A stretch of DNA of 6,814 bases from contig DHFK01000229.1 in assembly GCA_002400365.1 (NCBI GenBank), positions 42,664 through 49,477 on the forward strand, read 5' to 3'. Under the pieces are notes generated by a model. The model saw only the letters and a program-made list of their open reading frames with translations. It searched no databases and had not been told where the DNA came from. This document shows, piece after piece, positions 1 to 6,236 of the stretch (within the stretch, counting starts at the first letter, position 1; the number at the start of each line of letters is the position of its first letter). The DNA is from Anaerolineales bacterium UBA4826 (GTDB lineage Bacteria > Chloroflexota > Anaerolineae > UBA4142). The position numbers and the translations under genes are program-made.

Positions 1-3000
1 GAGGTGATCGGCTGGGCGTACCCCGTGCGCCAAATCATCACATTTTTCATTCCCGATTTCTTCGGCAACCCGACGCACCATACGTACTTTGACGTTTTCG
101 ATTTCACGACGCGCGCCGCGCCGGCTGGCACGATCTTTTGGGGCATCAAGAATTACGTCGAAGCGGGATCATACGTGGGCATCCTGCCGCTGCTACTCGC
201 GGCAATCGCCATCGCTTCACGTTCTACGTCTTACGTTTCACACCGTCCGTCACCCGTCACCCGTCACTCGACACATGTCACGCTCTTCGCCACGCTCGCG
301 CTTGTCTCCCTCCTCTTCACCTTCGGCACGCCGCTCTACGCGATTCTGTTTTTCGGCGTTCCCGGCTTTAACCAGTTGCATACGCCGTTCCGTTGGGTGT
401 TTCCGTACACACTGAGCATGGCGGCGCTGGCGGGGTTCGGCGCGGAGTTTCTCGGAAGTGCTATTTATGGGCAAGAAGACAAGGTGACAAGGAGACAAGG
501 TGACAAGGTGAAACTCTCCGTGTCACCCCGTCACCTTGTCACCTTGTCTACGCTTTCCATCGCGCTCGGGTCTGCAATCCTCCTCGCTCTTGGAGCATCC
601 TGGCTACTGCGCGACCAAACCCTCGCGCTTGCCGATCGCATCGTGCGCTCGTCGCACTCGCTGCAACTGGCGTTCGACAGCGGGCGAACGTTTTACTCGT
701 ACGAATTCCGCAACATCGCGCTGTTCGCCATCTTTCTCATCGGCGCGGGCATCGTCCTTCACGCCGCACGCATTACGCATCACGCCTCACGCCTCCCGTT
801 TCCCCTCTGGCAGCCACTCGCGATCGTCATTCTCATCGCCGATCTCTTCATCATCGGCTTTGGCTTTTACCCGCGCGCCGACCCGCGCCTTGCCGAGTTC
901 ACGCCGCCGGCGGTGAAATTCCTCCAGCAGGATCAATCGTACTATCGCATCACGAGTTACGATGCGCGCGGCGGTCCCGAAAATAAAGTGTTCAACCCGA
1001 ACGTCGGAATGTTCTATCACATCGCCGACATTCGCGGGTACGACTCGATCATCCCAAAGCAGTACGCCGATCTGATGGGCTTGCTCGCGCCGCAGGACGA
1101 GTTGCTCAACAACCGCATCGCGCCGTTCTACAATCCCGATCCGCTTGATTCGCCGATCGTCAATCTGCTCAACGTCAAGTACGTTTTGACGACCCGACCG
1201 CTGCCGAACGCGGGGTATACGCTAGTGTACGACGGCGAGATCAAGATTCACCGCAACGATCGCGTGCTGCCGCGCGCGTTCATGGTCCCGCGCGCGCGCG
1301 TGATCTCCGACCGCGCCGCGCTGCTCGCGCAGATGAAGGAATTCGACCCGGCGCGCGAGGTGTTGTTGGAACAAGACCCCGGCATCGCAAGTTCGGCAAC
1401 GTGCGCGCTCAAGCCGGTGAAGATTGAAGAGTACAGAAGCACTCAAGTCGTCGTCGTAAGCGATCAGGCGTGCGCGGCGTGGCTCGTCCTCGCCGATTCG
1501 TATTTTCCCGATTGGCTGGCGTACATAGACGGGCAAGACGCGCCGCTTTACAAAGCCGATTACAATTTCCGCGCCGTCTTCGTCCCCGCAGGCGCGCACA
1601 CCATTCGCTTCAAGTACAGCCCGCTTTCGTTCCGCGTCGGTGCGATCGCGTCCTTCCTCGGCGCGATGCTGCTCCTGGTTGGATTCGCGTACCTCGCGTG
1701 GCAGCGCTTTTATCGCGCGGATGAAGAATCGCCGGTGCGCACCGTCGCCAAAAATTCGCTTTTGCCGATGGCGACTTCGTTGATGATGCGCGTAATGGAC
1801 TTTGCCTTCGCAGCATTCTATTTGCGCGTGCTCGGTCCGACCGACGCGGGAAACTATCGTTGGGCAATGTATCTTTGGTTGTTCGCCAACACCATTGCCG
1901 ATTTCGGCCTCGGGATTCTGTTGACGCGCGAGGTCTCGCGCGACCGCGCGCAAGCCAACCGCTATCTGACCAATGGAACTATTCTGCGCGTGCTCCTTTG
2001 GGCGCTCTCGCTCGTCCCCTTTGGCATCATCACCGCGATCTACGTGCTGTTTTTCAACGTCACGCTAAACAGCGCGCTCGCGTTTGGTTTTCTCATGCTC
2101 GGCATGTTGCCCAGCACACTCGCCGCGTCGCTCGCGTTTCTGTTCAACGCGTACGAACGTTTCGAGTACCGCGTCGGCGTGGATGTCATGACACGGATCG
2201 TCGCGATCACGCTCGGCGTCATCGTCCTGCTCCTGGGATACGGCTATGTCGGACTAGCGGCGGTCTCGATCCTCACCAATCTCTTTACACTCACCGCGTT
2301 CTATTTCTTGGTGCGCCGATTGCTCTTTACGCCGCGCCTGGAGGTGGATCGTTCGCTGATCCGCGCGATGGTCCACGAAGCGTACCCGCTGATGCTCAAC
2401 AACCTGCTCTCCAGTTTGTTCTTCCGGATTGACTCGATGATCCTGCTGCCGGCGAAGGGAAGTACGGTGCTGGGTTATTATGGCACGGCGTACTCGTTCG
2501 TCGAGGCGCTGAACTTTATCCCCTCGAATTTCACGCTGGCGATTTTTCCCGCGCTCGCGCGCCTGGCGGCGTCAGCAAAAGACGCGCTGCTGCGCGCGTA
2601 CATCCTGTCGCTGAAAATCTTGCTTTGGATCGCGCTGCCGCTGACCGTCGGCACGATTTTCGTCGCGCGCGAACTGATTCAGATTTTTGCCGGCGATGCA
2701 TACCTGCCCGATTCAGCCATCGCGCTCCAGGTGTTGATCGTGTTCCTGCCATTCAGTTTCATCAACAGCGTGACGCATTACGTTTTGATCGCGCTGGGAC
2801 AGCAGCGCTTTCTGACCAAAGCGTTCATCCTCGGCGTCGCGTTCAACGTCGCGGCAAACTTGATCGCGATTCCGCCGCTGAGTTACGTCGGCGCGGCGCT
2901 CGTCACGATTCTCTCCGAGATCGTCTTGCTGATTCCATTCTACTATAGCGTGCGTAAGAACCTCGCGTCCATTCCGTTCTGGTCTATCGCGTGGCGACCG

Positions 3001-3171
3001 ATCGTCGCGTCGGGCATGATGGGGCTTGCATTGTGGTGGCTGGTTGCGCGGGCGGGGTTGTTTATCGCCGTGCCGATCGCGGGGATGCTGTACGTCCTTC
3101 TGCTTATCGCGCTCGGCGCGCTGGGGGAGGACGAGCGCGCGTTCTTGCGGCGGCTCGCGCCGGGGAAATAA
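1..3171 (+). CDS. YfhO-like membrane glycosyltransferase fused to a polysaccharide flippase (5' end missing)
   Basis: The frame is open from base 1 (GAG before the GTG at 4), so the true start lies upstream; 1055 codons are visible from position 4. Residues 1-290 hold about six membrane helices (roughly 58-72, 92-118, 131-150, 183-202, 237-255, 268-289). Residues 290-543 are soluble and YfhO-like, with IADIRGYDSI, LLNVKYVLTT and the C-terminal hallmark ADSYFPDWLAYIDG followed by FVPAGAHTIRFKYSPLSF; another helix follows at 544-568. After a short linker (569-582), residues 583-1055 form a full-length flippase of the MOP/Polysacc_synt type (start LLPMATSLMMRVMDFAFAAF, YLRVLGPTDAGNYRWA, about 12-14 helices). 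In Bacillus, YfhO is linked to glycosylation of lipoteichoic acid using undecaprenyl-linked sugar; flippases move lipid-linked glycans across the membrane. I infer a combined flip-and-transfer enzyme for envelope glycans. Both halves are normally separate proteins. Three in-frame repeat tracts lie in the YfhO half. The gene ends at TAA 3169-3171, just before a terminator. Confidence 0.85.
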   Translation, partial: EVIGWAYPVRQIITFFIPDFFGNPTHHTYFDVFDFTTRAAPAGTIFWGIKNYVEAGSYVGILPLLLAAIAIASRSTSYVSHRPSPVTRHSTHVTLFATLALVSLLFTFGTPLYAILFFGVPGFNQLHTPFRWVFPYTLSMAALAGFGAEFLGSAIYGQEDKVTRRQGDKVKLSVSPRHLVTLSTLSIALGSAILLALGASWLLRDQTLALADRIVRSSHSLQLAFDSGRTFYSYEFRNIALFAIFLIGAGIVLHAARITHHASRLPFPLWQPLAIVILIADLFIIGFGFYPRADPRLAEFTPPAVKFLQQDQSYYRITSYDARGGPENKVFNPNVGMFYHIADIRGYDSIIPKQYADLMGLLAPQDELLNNRIAPFYNPDPLDSPIVNLLNVKYVLTTRPLPNAGYTLVYDGEIKIHRNDRVLPRAFMVPRARVISDRAALLAQMKEFDPAREVLLEQDPGIASSATCALKPVKIEEYRSTQVVVVSDQACAAWLVLADSYFPDWLAYIDGQDAPLYKADYNFRAVFVPAGAHTIRFKYSPLSFRVGAIASFLGAMLLLVGFAYLAWQRFYRADEESPVRTVAKNSLLPMATSLMMRVMDFAFAAFYLRVLGPTDAGNYRWAMYLWLFANTIADFGLGILLTREVSRDRAQANRYLTNGTILRVLLWALSLVPFGIITAIYVLFFNVTLNSALAFGFLMLGMLPSTLAASLAFLFNAYERFEYRVGVDVMTRIVAITLGVIVLLLGYGYVGLAAVSILTNLFTLTAFYFLVRRLLFTPRLEVDRSLIRAMVHEAYPLMLNNLLSSLFFRIDSMILLPAKGSTVLGYYGTAYSFVEALNFIPSNFTLAIFPALARLAASAKDALLRAYILSLKILLWIALPLTVGTIFVARELIQIFAGDAYLPDSAIALQVLIVFLPFSFINSVTHYVLIALGQQRFLTKAFILGVAFNVAANLIAIPPLSYVGAALVTILSEIVLLIPFYYSVRKNLASIPFWSIAWRPIVASGMMGLALWWLVARAGLFIAVPIAGMLYVLLLIALGALGEDERAFLRRLAPGK
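217..283 (+). repeat. Period-7 repeat tract inside the YfhO region
   Basis: ACGT recurs at 219, 226 and 233. CGTCA then recurs at 248, 255 and 262, with variants CGACA at 269 and TGTCA at 276. Both series have an exact period of 7. The tract is translated as a Ser/Thr/His/Arg/Val-rich stretch (residues 72-93, e.g. SPVTRHSTHVT) between two hydrophobic helices. Confidence 0.75.
477..549 (+). repeat. Octamer repeat array with perfect 19-bp inverted arms, inside the YfhO region
   Basis: Four direct GACAAGGT/GACAAGGA units start at 478, 486, 494 and 502 (period 8). They are followed by inverted units ACCCCGTC (525) and ACCTTGTC (533, 541). Bases 493-511 and 531-549 are perfect 19-bp reverse complements separated by 19 bases, so the RNA could form a long hairpin. 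The array is translated in frame as residues 158-182 (e.g. EDKVTRRQGDKV), a charged loop between membrane helices. Confidence 0.8.
757..798 (+). repeat. Second period-7 tract (ACGC series) inside the YfhO region
   Basis: ACGC occurs at 761, 768, 775, 782 and 789, exactly every 7 bases, giving a degenerate heptamer tract. It is translated as HAARITHHASRLP (residues 253-265), again at the edge of a membrane helix. Confidence 0.7.
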
Positions 3172-3174
3172 ACA

Positions 3175-3207
3175 AGCAACCCGTTTTCTCTGAGAAAACG
3201 GGTTGCT
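3175..3207. terminator. Hairpin terminator shared by two convergent transcription units
   Basis: AGCAACCCGTTTTCTC (3175-3190), one T, then its perfect reverse complement (3192-3207) make a 16-bp dyad, with a few central pairs expected to open as loop. It lies 3 bp after the YfhO-flippase stop and 6 bp from the DUF1992 stop. On the minus strand it is followed by TTGTTTATTT, a good U-rich tail, so it best fits the minus-strand operon. The plus-strand tail (GATTCTCT) is weaker. Confidence 0.85.
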
Positions 3208-3213
3208 GATTCT

Positions 3214-3714
3214 CTACCGACACGCGTCTTGAAATCGCTGCAACTCTTCTTCGATGCGAACGCGCGGCAACTGCAGATGAGCGCTGGGCACGCGTAGATT
3301 GAACGTGTCAATCATCTGGTTGAGCGCGGTCGCGCGTTGGCGGTACGCCCGGCAGGTCCGTGCACGCGCCTCAACCAGATGTTCGCGCTCGGCAATCATC
3401 TGGTCCGGCGAGAGCGCTTGCAGCTTGACGATGCGCTCGCGCTGCCAGAGCGTTTGTTGCTCGAGCAACGTCGCCAACGCACGCAGTTCCGCGCGAATCT
3501 CCTTGCTCTGTTCGATCCACGCGGGCGCGACGCCCGCGTCCTTGAGCACCTTGAACGCGAGCCGCCAATCCTCCGGCGTGTACGGATTTTCGTCCAGGTT
3601 GAGCGGCTTGCCCGCGCCGGGCAAATGGTCGAACTCGCCGCGCTCCATCGCCTCGCGGATTTGTCGCTCGATGGCGCTTTCCCAATCGCGGCGCGGCTGG
3701 GTCTCGTCGCTCAC
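3214..3714 (-). CDS. DUF1992 / DnaJ homolog subfamily C member 28-like protein
   Basis: The protein has 166 residues, starts with GTG (3712-3714) and ends with TAG (3214-3216). Residues 11-75 carry the DUF1992 (DJC28 conserved domain) signature: WESAIERQIREAMERGEFDH, then LPGAGKPLNLDENPYTPEDW, then FKVLKDAGVAPAWIEQ. The rest (about 76-166) is charged and helical, probably coiled, with a basic C-terminus. There is no J domain, as is usual for bacterial members, and no signal peptide or membrane helix, so it should be cytosolic. Its biochemical role is unknown. It begins 18 bp after the RRM gene stop with no strong Shine-Dalgarno sequence, so translation may be coupled to that gene. It is the last gene of the rpsU operon, with the terminator directly behind it. 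The family call is strong; the function is open. Confidence 0.87.
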   Translation of the reverse strand: MSDETQPRRDWESAIERQIREAMERGEFDHLPGAGKPLNLDENPYTPEDWRLAFKVLKDAGVAPAWIEQSKEIRAELRALATLLEQQTLWQRERIVKLQALSPDQMIAEREHLVEARARTCRAYRQRATALNQMIDTFNLRVPSAHLQLPRVRIEEELQRFQDACR

Positions 3715-3732
3715 GCGAACTTTCGTTTGTCG

Positions 3733-4038
3733 CTATTCGCGCGGTCGGCGTTCGCCGCGCTCGCGCTTGCCGCCGCGTCCGCCCCGATCTTCGCGCGGGC
3801 GCGCCAGGTCCACGCGCACTGTGCGGTCCTGGAGCATTTTGCCATTGAGTTCGCTGATGGCTTTTTGCGCGTCTTCCGCCGACGCCATCTCGATAAAGGC
3901 AAAGCCCTTGGAGCGGCCTGAATCGCGTTCGGTCACCAAACTGACCGAGGCGACATTCGCCACTCCAGCAAAGAACTGGCGCAGGTCCTCCTCCGTAGTC
4001 TGGTAGGACAGGTTTCCGACGAACAATCTGGTACTCAT
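3733..4038 (-). CDS. Small RRM-type RNA-binding protein (cyanobacterial Rbp-like)
   Basis: The protein has 101 residues from ATG 4036-4038, stop TAG 3733-3735. It is a single RNA recognition motif with RNP2 LFVGNL (residues 5-10) and RNP1 KGFAFIEM (44-51), whose aromatic residues stack on RNA bases. After the fold (about 1-80) comes a short Arg/Gly/Glu-rich tail (82-101) resembling the Gly/Arg-rich tails of cyanobacterial Rbp and plant glycine-rich RNA-binding proteins. This start is preferred to the in-frame ATG at 4065 because GGAG lies 9 nt upstream and the RNP2 strand then begins where the family expects. It lies 73 bp downstream of rpsU and 18 bp before the DUF1992 gene. Likely role: cytosolic binding or chaperoning of RNA, perhaps cold-related, by analogy with rbp genes next to rpsU in cyanobacteria. 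The fold is certain; the physiology is inferred. Confidence 0.95.
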   Translation of the reverse strand: MSTRLFVGNLSYQTTEEDLRQFFAGVANVASVSLVTERDSGRSKGFAFIEMASAEDAQKAISELNGKMLQDRTVRVDLARPREDRGGRGGKRERGERRPRE

Positions 4039-4111
4039 GTGATTCATCTCCATGGAATCGTGCAAGCAAGAACATTCAACTGTAGGACACGCGCCAATTC
4101 AGAATCCGCTT

Positions 4112-4321
4112 TTACCCTTCTTCCTGTTCGCGGCGGAGTCGTTGCAGCCGAGCGCGTCGGCGTCCTTTGCGCTCGTCCATGCGGCGCTGCTCGCCTTTGG
4201 GAATGAACCAACGGCGCCGGCGCAGGTCTTTCATCACGCCGCCTTCCATGACTTCTTTGTTGAAACGGCGCAGCAGGCTGTCAAACGATTCTCCATCGCG
4301 CAACTTGACCGTCACGACCAT
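4112..4321 (-). CDS. rpsU: 30S ribosomal protein bS21
   Basis: About 69 residues ending in TAA (4112-4114). The family pattern is clear: VKLRDGESFDSLLRRFNKEV, then GGVMKDLRRRRWFIPKGEQR, then a very basic Arg-rich C-terminus ending REQEEG. bS21 sits on the small-subunit platform near the anti-Shine-Dalgarno region and helps mRNA initiation. The start is ambiguous: GTG at 4324, ATG at 4321 and GTG at 4315 are all in frame. The SD-like stretch GAGAGGGTGAT ends very near the first two and is best spaced for GTG 4315, which would give the common MTVKLRDGE beginning. I give ATG 4321 as a compromise. It is the first gene of the operon, about 80 nt downstream of the predicted transcription start. Confidence 0.95.
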   Translation of the reverse strand: MVVTVKLRDGESFDSLLRRFNKEVMEGGVMKDLRRRRWFIPKGEQRRMDERKGRRRARLQRLRREQEEG

Positions 4322-4343
4322 CACCCTCTCTGTTTATGATTTA

Positions 4344-4386
4344 TTGCCCAAGCAAGACAATAGAAACGCCAAGCGTGCCGCTTGGC
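4344..4386 (-). promoter_or_regulatory. Structured rpsU leader with alternative pairing partners
   Basis: In the predicted 5' leader, GCCAAGCG-GCA-CGCTTGGC (minus strand, 4386-4368) forms a perfect 8-bp hairpin followed by the T-rich GTTTCTATTGTCTT. A second copy of GCTTGG occurs downstream (minus strand, 4353-4348), so the same CCAAGC-bearing arm (4385-4380) could pair with either copy. This is a possible attenuator or autoregulatory leader; regulation itself is inference. Confidence 0.45.
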
Positions 4387-4406
4387 CGTCGTCCAAAACC
4401 AGCCCG

Positions 4407-4435
4407 ATACTACCATGTGACTGGGGAATTGTCAA
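4407..4435 (-). promoter_or_regulatory. Sigma70-type promoter of the rpsU-RRM-DUF1992 operon
   Basis: On the minus strand, TTGACA (4435-4430) and TAGTAT (4412-4407) are separated by exactly 17 bp. This is a perfect -35 and a near-consensus -10. Transcription would start near 4400, giving an ~80-nt leader to rpsU. Confidence 0.8.
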
Positions 4436-4451
4436 ATGCGAAAAGCCCCTC

Positions 4452-4530
4452 TGTCATTGCGAGCGGAGCGAAGCAATCCCCAAGCCGCGTGGAGATTGCC
4501 TCGTCGCAAAAACCGCTCCTCGCAATGACA
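4452..4530. repeat. Dispersed palindromic repeat (CHCEERSDEAI-type element)
   Basis: The 79-bp element begins TGTCATTGCGAG (4452-4463) and ends with its perfect reverse complement CTCGCAATGACA (4519-4530). The interior, with GCGGAGCGAAGCAATCCCC and GGAGATTGCCTCGTCGC, is the recognisable form of a short repeat found in many environmental bacterial genomes, often translated as CHCEERSDEAI or LLRSARNDK. It overlaps the 3' end of the beta-helix gene and stops 16 bp upstream of the rpsU -35 box. The long-stem RNA could also act as a 3' end structure for the beta-helix transcript. Confidence 0.88.
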
Positions 4531-6148
4531 AGCGGCCTTCCTTCTCACCCCACGGCGGCAAGCGCCAGCCATCGTATCCCTGCAACTCGTTGCCGTCGCC
4601 GTTACCCTGCACCAGAAACGTGCGCGCGTTTCCGACGAACGCATTGCCGGTGACCTGATTGCGCGTCGAGTCGAGCAGATGTACCGCGATCGCGTTCGAC
4701 TGGAACGTGTTGCCGCACAGACAATTGCCGTACGAACGATAATCGCCGGGCGGCAGAAAGGCGAACGCCGCGCGGTCATAGTCTTCCGAGTAAAAGTACA
4801 CGCCTTCGTTGCTGCTGATGATCTGATTGCCCGAGACCGTGTTGCCGCGGCTGTTCGACGAGATGATGCCGTGGTTCCGCATGTTCGCGATCGTATTGCC
4901 CTTGATCTCTGTATCGTGCGCAAAGCCGAGCCACACGCCGTCCAAGCCATCGCGCATCTGATTGTTGTTGATCCGGTTGCCCGCGCAGAAACCCAGTTCG
5001 ACCGCGTTGTAGAGCACCGACGTGATCGTATTGCCGACGATCGAGTTGTTGCTGCCGCACGGCATGGCGTGCGCCTTGATGAAAATGCCATTGCCGTTGC
5101 GACCGGTCACCATGTTGTTCGCGATCGTATTCCCGTTCGAGCCATCCTGCACGACGATACCGCCCGCGTCGCAGCCGAAACCGACCGTCCCCGCGCCCCA
5201 GGTGCATTTGCGCACGTTGTCCGCCGTCGTATTGCCCGACGCTTCGCTGTTCTGGGTGCGCAGCAAGTTAATGCCCCACGCCGAATTATCGGACGACGTG
5301 TTACCGCGCACGACGATTCCGCTGGAGTGACGCACGTCAATGCCGATCGCTTGATGCTGCGTCACGTTGTTCAGCACCTGGGAGTTGGTCGTATTGTTCA
5401 GCCGAATACCGCTGCCATCGGTCAGCCCCAGAAATTTGCCATAGCGCGTCGTCGGGTCAACGTCGTCATAGTTGTTGGAACTCTCATTGTCGCGAATCAC
5501 CAAGCGATCGCCGGCTTCGACGTAGATGCCATCGTGGAAATTGGAGATGCGGCAGTTCCGCACCTCGACGTTCGCCGGTGTTTGCGCGTTGAGTAATCCG
5601 TACTTGCGAATCGCGATGCCATTGCCGGTGAAATTCGTGCCGCTGATCGAATGCTTGAAACAGTCGAGGACGACGCTGCTTGCCTTGATTTTGATGCACT
5701 CGCCGTTCGCCTGTAAGTCCACGCCCAGACGATAAAAGCCGGGCGCATCCAGGTCGTCGCATTGAGAGATGGTCTGCCAGGGAATCGGCGTGGGCCCCAG
5801 AGTTGGGCGCGGCGTGGGCGGCTTGGTGGGCGAGGGCGGTAGCGTGGCGGTCGGGGGCAGCGTAGGCGTGGGCGAGCGCGTCACGGTCGGCGTGGCAGAA
5901 GGGAGCGGCGTCCAGGTGGGCGTGGAGGTGCGCGTGGGCGTGCCAGTGCGCGATGGCGTCGCGGTCGGCGGCGTCGAACTTGCCAGCGCGACGAACACCG
6001 CAGTCGCGCGCGCGACGTCGGTTTGTTGTGCGACGGCATCGCGGGCTTGTTCGTACTGATCCACCAGCACGCCGAACACGCCCATCGCGGCGAATCCGAG
6101 GATCGCCGTTTCGACGACGACGAGAATCGGCAGGGTCTTGCTTTTCAT
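4454..6148 (-). CDS. Membrane-anchored parallel beta-helix (NosD-like) surface protein with Thr/Pro linker
   Basis: The protein has 564 residues from ATG 6146-6148. Residues 6-29 form one hydrophobic helix after a short basic start, a signal anchor. Residues 30-57 look helical. Residues 58-123 are a Thr/Pro/Ser linker (e.g. TPTRTSTPTWTP), typical of exported Chloroflexota proteins. From about 124 on is a right-handed beta-helix with many PbH1/NosD turns: LDCFKHSISG, NVEVRNCRISNFHDGIYV, then repeated GNT/NNT-x-GI motifs to about 525. Cysteines (e.g. 130, 151, 163, 199, 315, 326, 364, 388, 476, 478) may stabilise coils. Such folds occur in carbohydrate-active and surface-binding proteins; no catalytic site is obvious, so the substrate is unknown. 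Residues ~540-564 and the TGA come from the 79-bp repeat, so the native C-terminus was replaced. A strong promoter lies 34 bp upstream; the Shine-Dalgarno sequence is weak. Confidence 0.87.
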   Translation of the reverse strand: MKSKTLPILVVVETAILGFAAMGVFGVLVDQYEQARDAVAQQTDVARATAVFVALASSTPPTATPSRTGTPTRTSTPTWTPLPSATPTVTRSPTPTLPPTATLPPSPTKPPTPRPTLGPTPIPWQTISQCDDLDAPGFYRLGVDLQANGECIKIKASSVVLDCFKHSISGTNFTGNGIAIRKYGLLNAQTPANVEVRNCRISNFHDGIYVEAGDRLVIRDNESSNNYDDVDPTTRYGKFLGLTDGSGIRLNNTTNSQVLNNVTQHQAIGIDVRHSSGIVVRGNTSSDNSAWGINLLRTQNSEASGNTTADNVRKCTWGAGTVGFGCDAGGIVVQDGSNGNTIANNMVTGRNGNGIFIKAHAMPCGSNNSIVGNTITSVLYNAVELGFCAGNRINNNQMRDGLDGVWLGFAHDTEIKGNTIANMRNHGIISSNSRGNTVSGNQIISSNEGVYFYSEDYDRAAFAFLPPGDYRSYGNCLCGNTFQSNAIAVHLLDSTRNQVTGNAFVGNARTFLVQGNGDGNELQGYDGWRLPPWGEKEGRLSLRGAVFATRQSPRGLGIASLRSQ

Positions 6149-6181
6149 ATCTGACTGGACCGTGGGCGCATCTTGGGACCG

Positions 6182-6210
6182 ATTTTAGCATAGCCCGCGC
6201 GGCGTGTCAA
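6182..6210 (-). promoter_or_regulatory. Sigma70-type promoter of the beta-helix protein gene
   Basis: On the minus strand, TTGACA (6210-6205) and TAAAAT (6187-6182) are separated by 17 bp. The predicted start near 6175 leaves a leader of about 27 nt before the ATG at 6148. Confidence 0.8.
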
Positions 6211-6211
6211 T

Positions 6212-6232
6212 CCAAATCGCAGCCAAATTGCA
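6212..6232. repeat. Direct repeat between divergent promoters
   Basis: CCAAATCGCA (6212-6221) and CCAAATTGCA (6223-6232) match at 9 of 10 positions, with starts 11 bp apart. They fill the space between the two outward -35 boxes, where an activator or repressor could bind. No regulator is encoded nearby. Confidence 0.4.
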
Positions 6233-6236
6233 GAAC

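Noticed and set aside
217..283. Possible CRISPR-like array from the repeated CGTCA/ACGT units
   Set aside because: The units are 7 bp with no spacers, far too short for CRISPR repeats, and no cas genes are present.
1289..1302. Alternating CG run (Z-DNA-like)
   Set aside because: It encodes conserved-looking Pro-Arg-Ala-Arg residues and is short; GC-rich codon use explains it.
1222..1953. Open frame of about 243 codons on the - strand
   Set aside because: It is antisense to the YfhO-flippase fusion, is rich in Arg/His/Glu with no domain, and spans the junction of two clear domains on the other strand.
3299..4006. Open frame of about 235 codons on the + strand
   Set aside because: It lies antisense across both the RRM and DUF1992 genes, which have unmistakable motifs; the product is Ser/Arg-rich noise.
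4679..4700. GCGATCGC octamer (HIP1-like), also seen near 1643
   Set aside because: Only a couple of exact octamers appear by eye in nearly 7 kb, which is too few to claim the enrichment seen in cyanobacteria.
4432..5091. Alternative - strand frame with a CHCEER-like peptide
   Set aside because: The peptide is translation of the dispersed repeat in another phase, and the rest is a shadow of the beta-helix gene.
4679..5596. Long open frame on the + strand (about 305 codons)
   Set aside because: It is antisense to the beta-helix gene and arises from its GC-rich codons. Its product is low-complexity Arg/Val/Ala-rich with no recognisable domain, whereas the minus strand has clear repeats of a known fold.
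5769..6059. Open frame on the + strand giving a Gly/Val-rich protein
   Set aside because: It is the reverse complement of the Thr/Pro linker codons of the beta-helix protein; the pattern is fully explained by that linker.
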